In this document: positions 52,790 to 61,545 of the stretch, in pieces
Layout: the number at the start of each line of letters is the position of its first letter
How positions within the stretch are numbered: position 1 is the first letter of the stretch
Assembly: GCA_013138735.1 (NCBI GenBank)
Contig: WTCE01000044.1
Span: 1-64,000, forward strand
Source: Crocinitomix sp.
GTDB taxonomy: Bacteria > Bacteroidota > Bacteroidia > Flavobacteriales_D > Crocinitomicaceae
Direction: 5' to 3'
DNA length: 64,000 bases
Notes under the pieces: generated by a model
Database searches by the model: none
What the model was told of the DNA's origin: nothing
Seen by the model: the letters and a program-made list of their open reading frames with translations, nothing else
Translations under genes and position numbers: made by a program

Positions 52790-54340
52790 CTAGTTTAAAA
52801 CAGGTTTTGGAGCAGATTCTCCAGTATATTTTTTAACGTATTTCCAATTATTAATTATCTCAGTCATTGTTTGTGGATCTCCATCCTCAGCCATTCGCAT
52901 CAAATTATCGGTAGATAAATCATCAGGATGTTTGGCACCAGTTGCCGATAATAATTCAAGAAAAGCATGAATGGTGTTTTTATGGTAATTAGCCGCTCGA
53001 ACACTTTTAAGTGCAGGGTCTAATCCTTTCATCAAGTGCTTATTTTGTGTAGCAATGCCTACGGGGCAAGTGTTGGTATTACAGAGTTTCGCATGAATGC
53101 ATCCAATAGACAACATCATTGCGCGAGCAGATTGCGTCAAATCCGCACCCATTGAAATGGCTTTCAGTATTCCAAAACCACTGAAGACTTTACCAGAGGC
53201 AATTATTTTTAATTTATTACGAATGCCATGCTTAATCAATAATTTATCCACAAGTACCAGACCTATGTATAGTGGCATTCCAACCGAATCCGCAAATTCA
53301 AGAGGTGCCGCTCCTGTTCCCCCTTCTGCTCCATCTACTGAAATAAAATCTGGATAAATATCTGCCGCTACCATAGCCTTGCAAATTTCCTCAAACTCTT
53401 CTGCTTTACCTACGCATAATTTAAAACCTACTGGTTTCCCACCGCACAGTTCACGCAGTTCGGCTACAAATTTCACTAAGCCAACTGGCCCATCAAAGGC
53501 ACTATGTCCGGGAGGTGATAATACGGTTTCGCCTGGTTTAACACCTCGAATTCCTGCTATTTCAACTGTGTTTTTTTTACCTGGTAATACACCGCCATGC
53601 CCTGGTTTTGCCCCTTGCGATAATTTTAATTCGATCATTTTGACCTCAGATTTGGTTGCGTTTTCTTTAAACTTTTCACGCGAAAAAGTGCCGTCGTCAT
53701 TACGACAACCGAAATAACCTGTTCCTATTTGCCAAGATAAATCCCCACCTTGCAAATGATAAGAGGCGACACCACCTTCTCCAGTGTTTTGATAGAAACC
53801 TCCTAATTTTGCTCCAAGATTTAATGCCATAACGGCATTTTTAGACAAAGATCCAAAACTCATTGCGGATACATTATAGAGAGAAGCCGAATAGGGCTGC
53901 GTACAATCTTTTCCACCAATTTCTACGCGGGGCGGATCATGCAATACGGGTGATGGATATAAGGACTGCGTAATAAATTCATATCCTTCTTCATAAATAT
54001 TTTCTTCTGTTCCAAAGGGATGCGTAGCTCCTAAATTTTTTGAACGTTTATAAATTACGGCTCTTTTATTTTTATCAATTGGTGCTCCATCTGTACGGCG
54101 CTCCACAAAATATTGTTGAATTTCTGGCGAAATAGCCTCCATAATATACCGTAAATTTCCAATGACAGGGAAATTCTTTTTAATAGCGTGCTTATTTTGA
54201 AAAGCATCCCTTAACCCAACTAAGATCAATGGGGCAAATAAAATAAATAAGTAATAATAATTCGGATTTACGAAATATCCTAAGGCGATTATTCCAGCGG
54301 TAATTGCAACTGCTAAAATGTAAAAAATTGTCCTAACCAT
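52790..54340 (-). CDS. FMN-binding glutamate synthase-family protein, 516 aa
   Basis: The protein corresponds to the central FMN-binding domain of the large subunit of glutamate synthase. Typical stretches are SFGSLSKNAVMALNLGAKLGG, QGAKPGHGGVLPGKKN, ISVDGAEGGTGAAPLEF and the iron-sulfur cysteine cluster CIHAKLCNTNTCPVGIATQ. One or two N-terminal membrane helices (residues ~1-43) anchor it, which free glutamate synthase lacks. There is no glutaminase domain. Stand-alone proteins of this kind are frequent in Bacteroidota; their substrate is not established. Confidence 0.88.
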   Translation of the reverse strand: MVRTIFYILAVAITAGIIALGYFVNPNYYYLFILFAPLILVGLRDAFQNKHAIKKNFPVIGNLRYIMEAISPEIQQYFVERRTDGAPIDKNKRAVIYKRSKNLGATHPFGTEENIYEEGYEFITQSLYPSPVLHDPPRVEIGGKDCTQPYSASLYNVSAMSFGSLSKNAVMALNLGAKLGGFYQNTGEGGVASYHLQGGDLSWQIGTGYFGCRNDDGTFSREKFKENATKSEVKMIELKLSQGAKPGHGGVLPGKKNTVEIAGIRGVKPGETVLSPPGHSAFDGPVGLVKFVAELRELCGGKPVGFKLCVGKAEEFEEICKAMVAADIYPDFISVDGAEGGTGAAPLEFADSVGMPLYIGLVLVDKLLIKHGIRNKLKIIASGKVFSGFGILKAISMGADLTQSARAMMLSIGCIHAKLCNTNTCPVGIATQNKHLMKGLDPALKSVRAANYHKNTIHAFLELLSATGAKHPDDLSTDNLMRMAEDGDPQTMTEIINNWKYVKKYTGESAPKPVLN

Positions 54341-54516
54341 TTAAATAGATTTTGTTGTAAAGTCTCTAAAGAGGCTAGTTGGAATTAGACAATTTTCTAG
54401 AAAAAAATGTTCTTTTGATTTTGCAGTAATTCCGACCAGCGCCTATTTAACTCAAGTCATAAAAATAGGGAGATTTTTAGACTTTAGTCGGGATTTGAGT
54501 GGAAAAGAATTACCTA

Positions 54517-55842
54517 TTATTCAGCACCCGTTGGCGGCGGAATATTTGGATCTATACTTTCAGCATTTCTTGGGTTCAGATAGACATCTGTTTGCGTCGG
54601 AATATTTGGCTCTATAGTTTTACCCTTTCTCGGGTTAAGATGGATGTCTGTTTGCGGGTAAGGAATCGTAATTCCATGCTCACGCAAAGCACGGTCAATA
54701 TCAAATCGGATTTCACTCTTTAAAATTTCGATATAGAGATTTTGCTTGGCCCAAAAAACAAGGTCCATTTCAAGACCATTGTCGCCAAAATTCAATAAGC
54801 GCACCATTGGTTTTCTTGATTTAAGAACTTCTGCATGGCTTTCTGCGCATTCAACCAATAACTTTCGCACCAAATCTGTATCAACACCATAATGCAAAGT
54901 AATCGGAATCATAAAACGTGTGACACGTGAACCAGCACTCCAATTGATGACACTTTCATGTGTTAGCTTTGAATTTGGAATAACCAATACTTTTTCATCA
55001 CGGGTTTCAACCTTTGAAGTTCGCAGGTTAATTTGAACCATTTTGGCAACAAAATTTTCGTGCCCATTTAATGTTTCAATTTCCAATACATCTCCTACTT
55101 TAACTGTTCCTTCTAACAAGAGCAAAATTCCCGAAAAATAATCTCGAAATATCGTTTGTAATCCCAAACCAACACCTACTAGTAAAAAGGCTGAAGCGGT
55201 TAAGAAAAGATCGAGATTCATCCCGAAACTTCGCATGAGAATTATAGCTGCAGTACAATAGATTAAATATTTAATGAGTTGGATGTAGATATACTGTGTT
55301 CCACCATCAATTCGTTCGTTTTTCTTGCCTGCTCTAAGTATTAAAACTTTAATAAAATTGAGTGTAATTCGAGTAATCACTACAATAGCAACCGTTAAAA
55401 AGAGGTGATAAACGGCAATATGGAATTCGGTATTCGGAATCCGGAAAAACTCATAAGCAAAAATGCTTCCTAAATTTAAATGCGGATTATTAATTTTAAG
55501 GGTGAGAAAGAAAATGTAAAATGCAATTAAATAAATAAGCTGCCGCGTTAATTTCCAGACGGCAATTTCCTTTCCTTCAATTTTTAATTGTCTATCTGTA
55601 AGTTGATGCGCTTTAAAGTATCGTTTGATATATTTAATGAAAATTTTGGCAACCAAATATATCACTACAATTAGTATGATATTTACGGTTGAAAATTGAA
55701 AAATCAACTCAGAAGGAATCGCTTCAACTGCAGGTATTGCGTCAGCTGTAGCTGTTGCAGGAATAGCTTCCTGTGCTTCAACTGGCGCACTCCACCAATC
55801 AATTAATGGATAATTAAAAAAGTTTATAACGGCTTCCCACAT
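54517..55842 (-). CDS. MscS-family mechanosensitive channel, 441 aa
   Basis: Four to five membrane helices (~residues 48-230) end in the pore-lining LFLTASAFLLVGVGLGLQTIFRDYFSGILLLLEG. The cytoplasmic beta domain VKVGDVLEIETLNGHENFVAKMVQINLRTSKVETRDEKVLVIPN follows (both read in parts), both characteristic of MscS. The C-terminal domain ends in a 20-residue segment duplicated in tandem (QTDxxLNPRxxxxIxPNIP). The N-terminal ~40 residues are Ala/Glu/Pro-rich and unusual. It releases solutes under membrane tension. Confidence 0.9.
   Translation of the reverse strand: MWEAVINFFNYPLIDWWSAPVEAQEAIPATATADAIPAVEAIPSELIFQFSTVNIILIVVIYLVAKIFIKYIKRYFKAHQLTDRQLKIEGKEIAVWKLTRQLIYLIAFYIFFLTLKINNPHLNLGSIFAYEFFRIPNTEFHIAVYHLFLTVAIVVITRITLNFIKVLILRAGKKNERIDGGTQYIYIQLIKYLIYCTAAIILMRSFGMNLDLFLTASAFLLVGVGLGLQTIFRDYFSGILLLLEGTVKVGDVLEIETLNGHENFVAKMVQINLRTSKVETRDEKVLVIPNSKLTHESVINWSAGSRVTRFMIPITLHYGVDTDLVRKLLVECAESHAEVLKSRKPMVRLLNFGDNGLEMDLVFWAKQNLYIEILKSEIRFDIDRALREHGITIPYPQTDIHLNPRKGKTIEPNIPTQTDVYLNPRNAESIDPNIPPPTGAE
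54541..54660. repeat. Tandem 60-bp duplication at the end of the MscS gene
   Basis: 54541-54600 and 54601-54660 share AATATTTGG, CTATA, GGGTT, GATAGACATCTGTTTGCG or close variants at an exact 60-bp period. This adds a second 20-residue copy to the C-terminus of the channel. About three quarters of the positions match, so the duplication is not very recent. Confidence 0.7.
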
Positions 55843-55855
55843 AGTGACAACAATA

Positions 55856-57955
55856 TTAATTCATTCTTCCCAGTTTATTTGACAAAAGCCTGTTCAACTC
55901 GTCCAATTTTATTTTTTCCTTTATGAGTGACCTCTGTTCTTCAATGCTATCCACATCTTTATTACTATATAAAGAACCTAACCTAGTTTCTATTTCTTCA
56001 TTTCGCACTTTTATTCTTTTATCTTTAAATGCGTAAATAGAAGACATCACTGCTTGTTCCAGTTTATCAACCTCTCTTGTGGTTCGTATCTTTTTTTGAG
56101 TTAACCAATTGGCACTAATTGAATGCCTATCGGTTATAATATCTGCAACAACCTTGCAAACCTCAATATCTTCGTGTTGCGTAAAATGTTTAATAGGGTA
56201 AAGTATTCCACTCTTTTGTCCTTCATCATATTCGAATAAAATCTTATTGAAAACAACATCTGAGAACTCAATTTCATCTCTAAGTAATTCGTGTATAATC
56301 AGCTCGATTACTGGAACTTCTACTTCGGTAATTTCTTTCTTATCATTTTCGTCATATTTCACTTGCTCGGTAACCATAACGAAAGTGCCATAATTCAGTA
56401 AAATTCGAATTAAATCCAGCTCAAAATAGTAAAGTTCGTTTTCAACTCCTCGTGATGGAACAACACCAATCTCCTCCATAAAATCTGGAGGCAACATGGC
56501 CTCAAGAGGAATTTCATAATCCATTTCGCCTCCAACCGGCCCAACTTGTGGCTTTTGCGGGATTTGTTGTGTAGTAGGATTTTGGTTTGGTCTATTTCTA
56601 TTCTGTTCAGTTCTTATTTTACGGTTATCGATTTTAGCTTTTTCCGCAATTTTAAGTTGCCGAACTTTGTTCACTTCTTGAAGGATAGTTTGTTCAGCAA
56701 TGTCAAAAATAGTGGCACATTCTTTACTATAAACCTGACGTTTAATGGCGTTATCTATCACTGCCACGGAACCTACAATATCATTTATTAACTGGGCCTT
56801 TTTCAAGGGATCATTTCCAGCATCTTTCAATAAAACGTCCGACTTAAATACAATAAAATCTTTCGCGTTTTCGTTAACATATTCCTTTAGCTCCTCCGTT
56901 GTCGACTTCTTAGCGTATGAATCAGGATCCTCACCATCAGGAAAAAGCACCACCTTTACATTTAATCCTTCGGAAAGAATCATGTCAATTCCTCTAAAGG
57001 ACGCTTTTATTCCAGCCGCATCACCATCATATAAAATGGTAATGTTCTCAGTATATCGTTTTATTAATTTTATCTGATCAGTTGTAAGCGAGGTACCAGA
57101 AGATGAAACTACATTTTCAACCCCAGCTTGATACATTGAAATAACATCCGTATATCCTTCAACCAAAAAGCAATTATCATATTTAATAATTGCATTCTTG
57201 GCAAAATAAAGCCCGTATAGTATTTTACTTTTATTGTAAAGCTCACTTTCTGGTGAGTTAAAGTATTTGGCAATTTTCTTATCCGCTTTAAGCGTTCGAC
57301 CACCAAAACCAAGCACTTTCCCAGCAATGCTATGAATTGGAAACATAACCCGCCCACGATAAAAATCAAACGAACGGTTATCTTTTACTTTGGTTAAACC
57401 CGCCTTAACTAAAAAATCGAGTTTATAATTTTTCGCCAGTGCTACTTTTGTAAACCCTTCGGATTCATCTAAGCAATAACCCAACTGAAATTTCTCAATG
57501 ATATCTTCTCTAAAGCCACGCTCTACAAAATAAGAAAGTCCAATTGCTTTCCCCTGCGGGTGTTTGGTTAAATTATCATGAAACGTGTTTTTCGCAAACT
57601 CAAGGATGACACTTAAATTCTCACGAACGCTATACGCTTCAACCTCTTCGGGTGTTCGTTGGCGATCATCCTTAATTTCAATATTGTACTTATTGGCGAG
57701 CCATTTCAATGCTTCAACGTAGGAAAAATGTTCGGCTTCCATTAAAAAGGAAACCACATTCCCGCCTTTTGATGAACTAAAGCATTTCCAAATCTGCTTT
57801 GCAGGCGAAACCATGAACGAAGGTGTGCGCTCATCAACAAATGGGCTTTTTCCTTTATAATTTGAACCTGATTTTTTTAATTGTACAAACTCACCGATTA
57901 CCTCCTCTACTCGAGCAGTTTGATAAATCTCATCTATGGTTTGCTTTGGTATCAT
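55856..57955 (-). CDS. dnaG: DNA primase with degenerate CHC2 zinc motif, 699 aa
   Basis: DnaG makes RNA primers for replication. The start is ATG 57955 because the longer TTG frame lies inside the promoter. The N-terminal domain reads YKGKSPFVDERTPSFMVSP then KQIWKCFSSSKGGNVVSF. Compared with the usual C-P-F-H ... C-F-G-C pattern, only one of four zinc ligands remains. The toprim catalytic part (NCFLVEGYTDVISMYQAG, ILYDGDAAGIKASFRGIDM) is intact. A Gln/Pro/Asn-rich linker and the C-terminal helicase-binding domain follow. The loss is familiar to me from other flavobacterial primases. Confidence 0.94.
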   Translation of the reverse strand: MIPKQTIDEIYQTARVEEVIGEFVQLKKSGSNYKGKSPFVDERTPSFMVSPAKQIWKCFSSSKGGNVVSFLMEAEHFSYVEALKWLANKYNIEIKDDRQRTPEEVEAYSVRENLSVILEFAKNTFHDNLTKHPQGKAIGLSYFVERGFREDIIEKFQLGYCLDESEGFTKVALAKNYKLDFLVKAGLTKVKDNRSFDFYRGRVMFPIHSIAGKVLGFGGRTLKADKKIAKYFNSPESELYNKSKILYGLYFAKNAIIKYDNCFLVEGYTDVISMYQAGVENVVSSSGTSLTTDQIKLIKRYTENITILYDGDAAGIKASFRGIDMILSEGLNVKVVLFPDGEDPDSYAKKSTTEELKEYVNENAKDFIVFKSDVLLKDAGNDPLKKAQLINDIVGSVAVIDNAIKRQVYSKECATIFDIAEQTILQEVNKVRQLKIAEKAKIDNRKIRTEQNRNRPNQNPTTQQIPQKPQVGPVGGEMDYEIPLEAMLPPDFMEEIGVVPSRGVENELYYFELDLIRILLNYGTFVMVTEQVKYDENDKKEITEVEVPVIELIIHELLRDEIEFSDVVFNKILFEYDEGQKSGILYPIKHFTQHEDIEVCKVVADIITDRHSISANWLTQKKIRTTREVDKLEQAVMSSIYAFKDKRIKVRNEEIETRLGSLYSNKDVDSIEEQRSLIKEKIKLDELNRLLSNKLGRMN

Positions 57956-57979
57956 TAAAAGTATCTCTTTCGAAAGATA

Positions 57980-57987
57980 CAAAGTTA
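57980..57987 (-). promoter_or_regulatory. TAACTTTG box of the dnaG promoter
   Basis: Read on the minus strand, TAACTTTG matches the Bacteroidota TAnnTTTG -7 element exactly, 25 bp before the dnaG ATG at 57955. A near-palindrome around TTCGAA (57965-57980) follows it. The position makes an upstream TTG start for dnaG unlikely. Confidence 0.45.
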
Positions 57988-58398
57988 ATTAAAAGTGCTT
58001 GGCTTCTGAGTAGGATTAATTTTAATAATTGCACTTGCTCAATATCGCGCATTATCGCGAGCCATTTAACTCAATTACAAACACTTAACATGTTCCATTT
58101 TGACACAAACAATTTAAGGCTTTATCAATCACGTTATTATTGAAAGAATGGCTGCAAGAAATTGTTGCCATTTTCATTTTTATCCTATTTCAGATCTCAA
58201 TATTTATGATTGAACAGGGTACAATATATTGAACTGAGTTTTTATTTTGAAAATAAAATTAGCTGCATGAAACCTAATTATAGCTAATGATTGCGTCATG
58301 TAACTCATCCAAACAATAAAAATAAATCTAAAAACGAGACAACCTAAATTAAGTACAATTTGTATTGAGAGAAATAACACTTAATATAAAACTAAGAA
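57988..58398. other. 411-bp divergent AT-rich region without a gene
   Basis: This gap between dnaG and the PKD-like secreted protein is AT-rich throughout. I see only an imperfect dyad around CTCAATATCGCGC/ATTATCGCGAG (58037-58060) and no convincing open frame of useful length or RNA gene. It probably contains the promoter and 5' leader of the gene at 58399. Confidence 0.4.
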
Positions 58399-59559
58399 AT
58401 GAAAAATTTATTACTAATCTCAATTTTTGGACTCTTCGGACTCTCTGCCGGAGCGCAAGACTCACTTGGTTGTGACTTGATTGCCGACTTTACCTATACA
58501 GTATCAGGTGAAACACTTTATTTAACAAATACATCTACAGACGAACCCGTCTGGTCATTTTATGATTGGTCGGTTGATGGTTTGAGTTCTGGATTGGAAA
58601 ACCCCACTTTTCCAACCACAGATTTTGAGGCTAGCGAATTGGTTTGTTTAACCGTATTTGATTCGTTAGAAGATTGCATTGACACTTATTGTTTGACTAT
58701 TTATTTTGAAGATGACACCTTAGTAGAGGACAGCACGGAATGTGAATTAATTGCTGACTTTACATATACTGTATCAGGTGGAATGTTAAACTTGACGAAT
58801 ACTTCCACAGGCGAGCCTTTATGGCCTTATTACAGCTGGATGGTTGACGGTTTAAGTTCTGGTCTTGAAAACCCATCATTCTCTACTGCAGATTTTGAAG
58901 AAAGTGAAGAAGTTTGTTTAACCGTATACGATTCATTAGAAGATTGCATGGATACTTATTGTATGACGATTTACTTTGAAGGTGATACTTTAGATGATGA
59001 CACCACAACTGTGGAATGTGATTTGGAAGCTGACTTTACCTATAGCTATGAAGATGGCGTGTTGACTTTAACCAATACATCAACGGGAGAATTTGGTACA
59101 ACAACTTATAATTGGAATGTAGATGGGCTGTCGTCATCAGATGAAAATCCAACTTTCCCAACTGCAGATTTTGAAGAAAGCGAAGTGATATGCTTAACAG
59201 TTTATAGCATTGATTCGGCATTTGGCTGCATTGACACTGTCTGCTACACCTTCTTTTTTGATGATTCAACAGGAGTTGATTCAACTGCAAATATCATTAG
59301 TCTTGAAAAATTAGCTGTCGAAATTTATCCTAATCCAGCGCATGACGCTTTAAACATAAGTATTTCAAACGGGAACGGAAATCAACAAATTATAATTTAC
59401 AATACAATTGGAGAAATGGTACGCATGGATCAGGTTGGACTGAATAATTCACAAACCACTATTGATGTGAGCGACCTTCCAAAGGGATTATACATCATTA
59501 ACGTTATTGATGCGGAGAACCCAGCGAATAGCATTCAAGAGAAATTTATTAAAAACTAA
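58399..59559 (+). CDS. T9SS-secreted protein with three PKD-like repeats, 386 aa
   Basis: A signal peptide (residues 1-19) is followed by three ~90-residue repeats starting near residues 28, 117 and 209. The pattern is C-[DE]-L-[IE]-ADFTY, [YLV]-[LN]-LTNTST, YxWxVDGLSS, ENPxFxTxDFExSE, CLTVxDSLEDC and YCxTIYF. The fold is a PKD-like beta-sandwich. The C-terminus is a T9SS type A sorting domain (IYPNPAHDALNISI, IYNTIGEMVR, GLYIINVID). A terminator follows directly. The protein is very acidic and probably a surface or secreted adhesion module. Confidence 0.82.
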   Translation: MKNLLLISIFGLFGLSAGAQDSLGCDLIADFTYTVSGETLYLTNTSTDEPVWSFYDWSVDGLSSGLENPTFPTTDFEASELVCLTVFDSLEDCIDTYCLTIYFEDDTLVEDSTECELIADFTYTVSGGMLNLTNTSTGEPLWPYYSWMVDGLSSGLENPSFSTADFEESEEVCLTVYDSLEDCMDTYCMTIYFEGDTLDDDTTTVECDLEADFTYSYEDGVLTLTNTSTGEFGTTTYNWNVDGLSSSDENPTFPTADFEESEVICLTVYSIDSAFGCIDTVCYTFFFDDSTGVDSTANIISLEKLAVEIYPNPAHDALNISISNGNGNQQIIIYNTIGEMVRMDQVGLNNSQTTIDVSDLPKGLYIINVIDAENPANSIQEKFIKN

Positions 59560-59600
59560 ACGATAATTGGTTAAGTAGTATGGGGATACTATTTGGTAAA

Positions 59601-59640
59601 AGAGAAGGCGGCACTATTCGTAGACCGCCTTCTTTCTTTT
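59601..59640 (+). terminator. Intrinsic terminator after the PKD-like T9SS protein
   Basis: AGAAGGCGG (59603-59611) pairs with CCGCCTTCT (59625-59633) around a 13-nt loop and is followed by TTCTTTT. Confidence 0.85.
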
Positions 59641-59664
59641 TAGGCATATCCCAATATAATGCAG

Positions 59665-59672
59665 TATCTTAG
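59665..59672 (+). promoter_or_regulatory. TATCTTAG promoter box upstream of the SprT-like gene
   Basis: TATCTTAG matches TAnnTTTG except for one base, and it comes just after a terminator and just before an open frame without an ATG. It would put the transcript start near 59678, so the SprT-like start must be downstream of that. Confidence 0.35.
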
Positions 59673-59783
59673 ACGAAAAAAAATCTGATCACAGACGATA
59701 AAATACCGCAATTTGCCGCCCAACTTAAACCTTTTTTACCAGAAAATTCTGCGGACTATGTCGCCACATTTTTAATTGAGAAA

Positions 59784-60311
59784 GTGGTCCATTTTACGGT
59801 TAGTAAAAAAAGGAAAACGAAGCTGGGAGATTATCGTCATCCACATAATGGTAAACCACATAGAATTTCAGTGAATGGCGATTTAAATCCGTACAGTTTC
59901 CTAATTACAACGCTCCATGAAATGGCGCATTTAACCACTTTTGAAAAGTATGGGAACCGTGTAAAACCGCACGGTGTACATTGGAAAATCGAATTTAAAG
60001 CAATTGCAGATCCTATTCTAAATGAAATTGCATTACCAACGGATGTGAATCTCGCATTAAATAATTATTTGCGAAATGCGAAAGCTTCTTCTTGTTCAGA
60101 CGACAAACTATATCGTGTTCTAAAACGTTACGATAAATACAATGGTTTAACGCTTGAAGAGTTAGAAAGTGGCAGTTTATTTAAACTAAATGGTAAAACT
60201 TTCGTTAAAGGAAAGAAGTTACGCACCCGCTTTGAGTGCGCAGAGGTTAGTACACACAAGAAATATCGTGTTTTGGGCTTAGCCGAAATAGAAAAAATAG
60301 AAAGTAATTAA
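59784..60311 (+). CDS. SprT-like zinc metallopeptidase-fold protein, at least 175 aa
   Basis: The motif TTLHEMAHLTTFEKYGNRVKPHG contains HExxH and the third histidine region of SprT-like proteins, and VHWKIEFKAI follows. The C-terminal part has a short beta-rich tail. The GTG at 59784 is the first usual start, but the frame is open back to 59673. The extra residues (QFAAQLKPFLPENSADYVATFL) look like the natural N-terminus of the family, so the real start is probably an unusual codon such as the CTG at 59685. The cellular role is unknown; the gene sits 1 base before manC. Confidence 0.8.
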   Translation: MVHFTVSKKRKTKLGDYRHPHNGKPHRISVNGDLNPYSFLITTLHEMAHLTTFEKYGNRVKPHGVHWKIEFKAIADPILNEIALPTDVNLALNNYLRNAKASSCSDDKLYRVLKRYDKYNGLTLEELESGSLFKLNGKTFVKGKKLRTRFECAEVSTHKKYRVLGLAEIEKIESN

Positions 60312-60312
60312 G

Positions 60313-61395
60313 ATGAATAATAATTTTGCCGTTATAATGGCTGGAGGAATAGGAAGTAGATTTTGGCCCATGAGTCAAGAATCTCATCCGAAACAATTTT
60401 TGGATGTTTTAGGAATCGGCAAAACGCTGATTCAAATGACCTATGAACGTTTAACAAAACTAGTACCTGATTCCCAAATATACGTAGTAACAAACGAACG
60501 ATACGCGGATTTAGTAAAAGAACAAATTGGAATTCCGGACAATCAAATATTGACCGAACCAATGCGTAAAAATACAGCTGCTTGTATCGCCTATGCTTCG
60601 CATAAAATATATAACCTTAATCCTAAAGCGAATTTAATTGTCGCTCCGTCCGATCATCTGATCATGAAAGAGGATAAGTTTGTTGATATCGTTAATGTAG
60701 CTTTAGAGAAATCAATTTCTGAAGAATGTTTGGTAACGCTTGGAATTAAACCTTCTCGTCCTGATGAGGGTTATGGCTATATTCAATTTGAGGATGGCCG
60801 TGACATCTTAATGGGTGAAGTAAGAAAAGTACGCCAATTTACTGAAAAGCCAAATCGTGAACTCGCCGAAATATTTTTGAAGAGCGGCGATTATTATTGG
60901 AATTCAGGTATATTCATTTGGACCGCCAAAACGATTATTGATGCTTTACAAAAGTTTAAACCACAATTAAACGAGTTGTTTACTTCAAAAGGTAAAGACT
61001 ATAATACGGCTGATGAACAAGAATTCATTAATGAGGCCTTTTACAATTGCGAAGACATTTCAATTGATTTTGCTGTTTTAGAAAATGCGAAAAACGTTCA
61101 TGTTGTCTTGGCAAATTTCGGTTGGTCAGATTTAGGAACTTGGGGTTCTTTATACACACATTTAGAACAAGACGTTGAAGGCAACGCCGTTATAGGAGAA
61201 CATGTCCACATGTTTGAAAGCGAGAATTGCATTGTGAATATGCCGAAAGGTAAAATGGCAGTTTTGCAAGGACTAGATGACTATATTGTTGTAGAATCGC
61301 ACGGCATTTTAATGGTTGTTAAAAAGAATCATGAACAACGTATTAAAGGTTATTTGAAGGAGATTAAGAAGAAGGACCCTGGGTATTTTCAATGA
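60313..61395 (+). CDS. manC: Mannose-1-phosphate guanylyltransferase, 360 aa
   Basis: The enzyme makes GDP-mannose from mannose 1-phosphate and GTP for polysaccharide synthesis. The N-terminal signature is IMAGGIGSRFWPMSQESHPKQFLDVLG in short (MAGGIGSRFWP at residues ~9-19). EPMRKNTAACIAYA, FTEKPNRELAEIFL and GWSDLGTWGSL are all present. The length is that of the single-domain type without a phosphomannose isomerase domain. It directly follows the SprT-like gene and probably shares its transcript. Confidence 0.92.
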   Translation: MNNNFAVIMAGGIGSRFWPMSQESHPKQFLDVLGIGKTLIQMTYERLTKLVPDSQIYVVTNERYADLVKEQIGIPDNQILTEPMRKNTAACIAYASHKIYNLNPKANLIVAPSDHLIMKEDKFVDIVNVALEKSISEECLVTLGIKPSRPDEGYGYIQFEDGRDILMGEVRKVRQFTEKPNRELAEIFLKSGDYYWNSGIFIWTAKTIIDALQKFKPQLNELFTSKGKDYNTADEQEFINEAFYNCEDISIDFAVLENAKNVHVVLANFGWSDLGTWGSLYTHLEQDVEGNAVIGEHVHMFESENCIVNMPKGKMAVLQGLDDYIVVESHGILMVVKKNHEQRIKGYLKEIKKKDPGYFQ

Positions 61396-61481
61396 TCAAT
61401 GCTTTAATGCGATTTGACTGGGTTTTTGATGATTTGATAGGTTTTGACGCGGGTTTGAATGATTTAATAGCTAAAAGCATG

Positions 61482-61527
61482 TCTAACAGCGAAGCGGTCT
61501 AAATACTAGCAGCGCAGCGATCTAATA
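61482..61527 (+). repeat. Two units of the AGCG-GGTCTAA motif family
   Basis: The unit TCTAACAGCGAAGCGGTC (continuing TAAATACT) and a second unit AGCAGCGCAGCGATCTAATAG lie in tandem between manC and the bestrophin gene. The first unit matches the reverse complement of 9366-9391 at 23 of 26 positions. Upstream at 61420-61470 a loosely repeated GGGTTT...GATGATTT/AATGATTT pair is visible. Confidence 0.5.
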
Positions 61528-61545
61528 GATTTTTTCAAATGCCTT

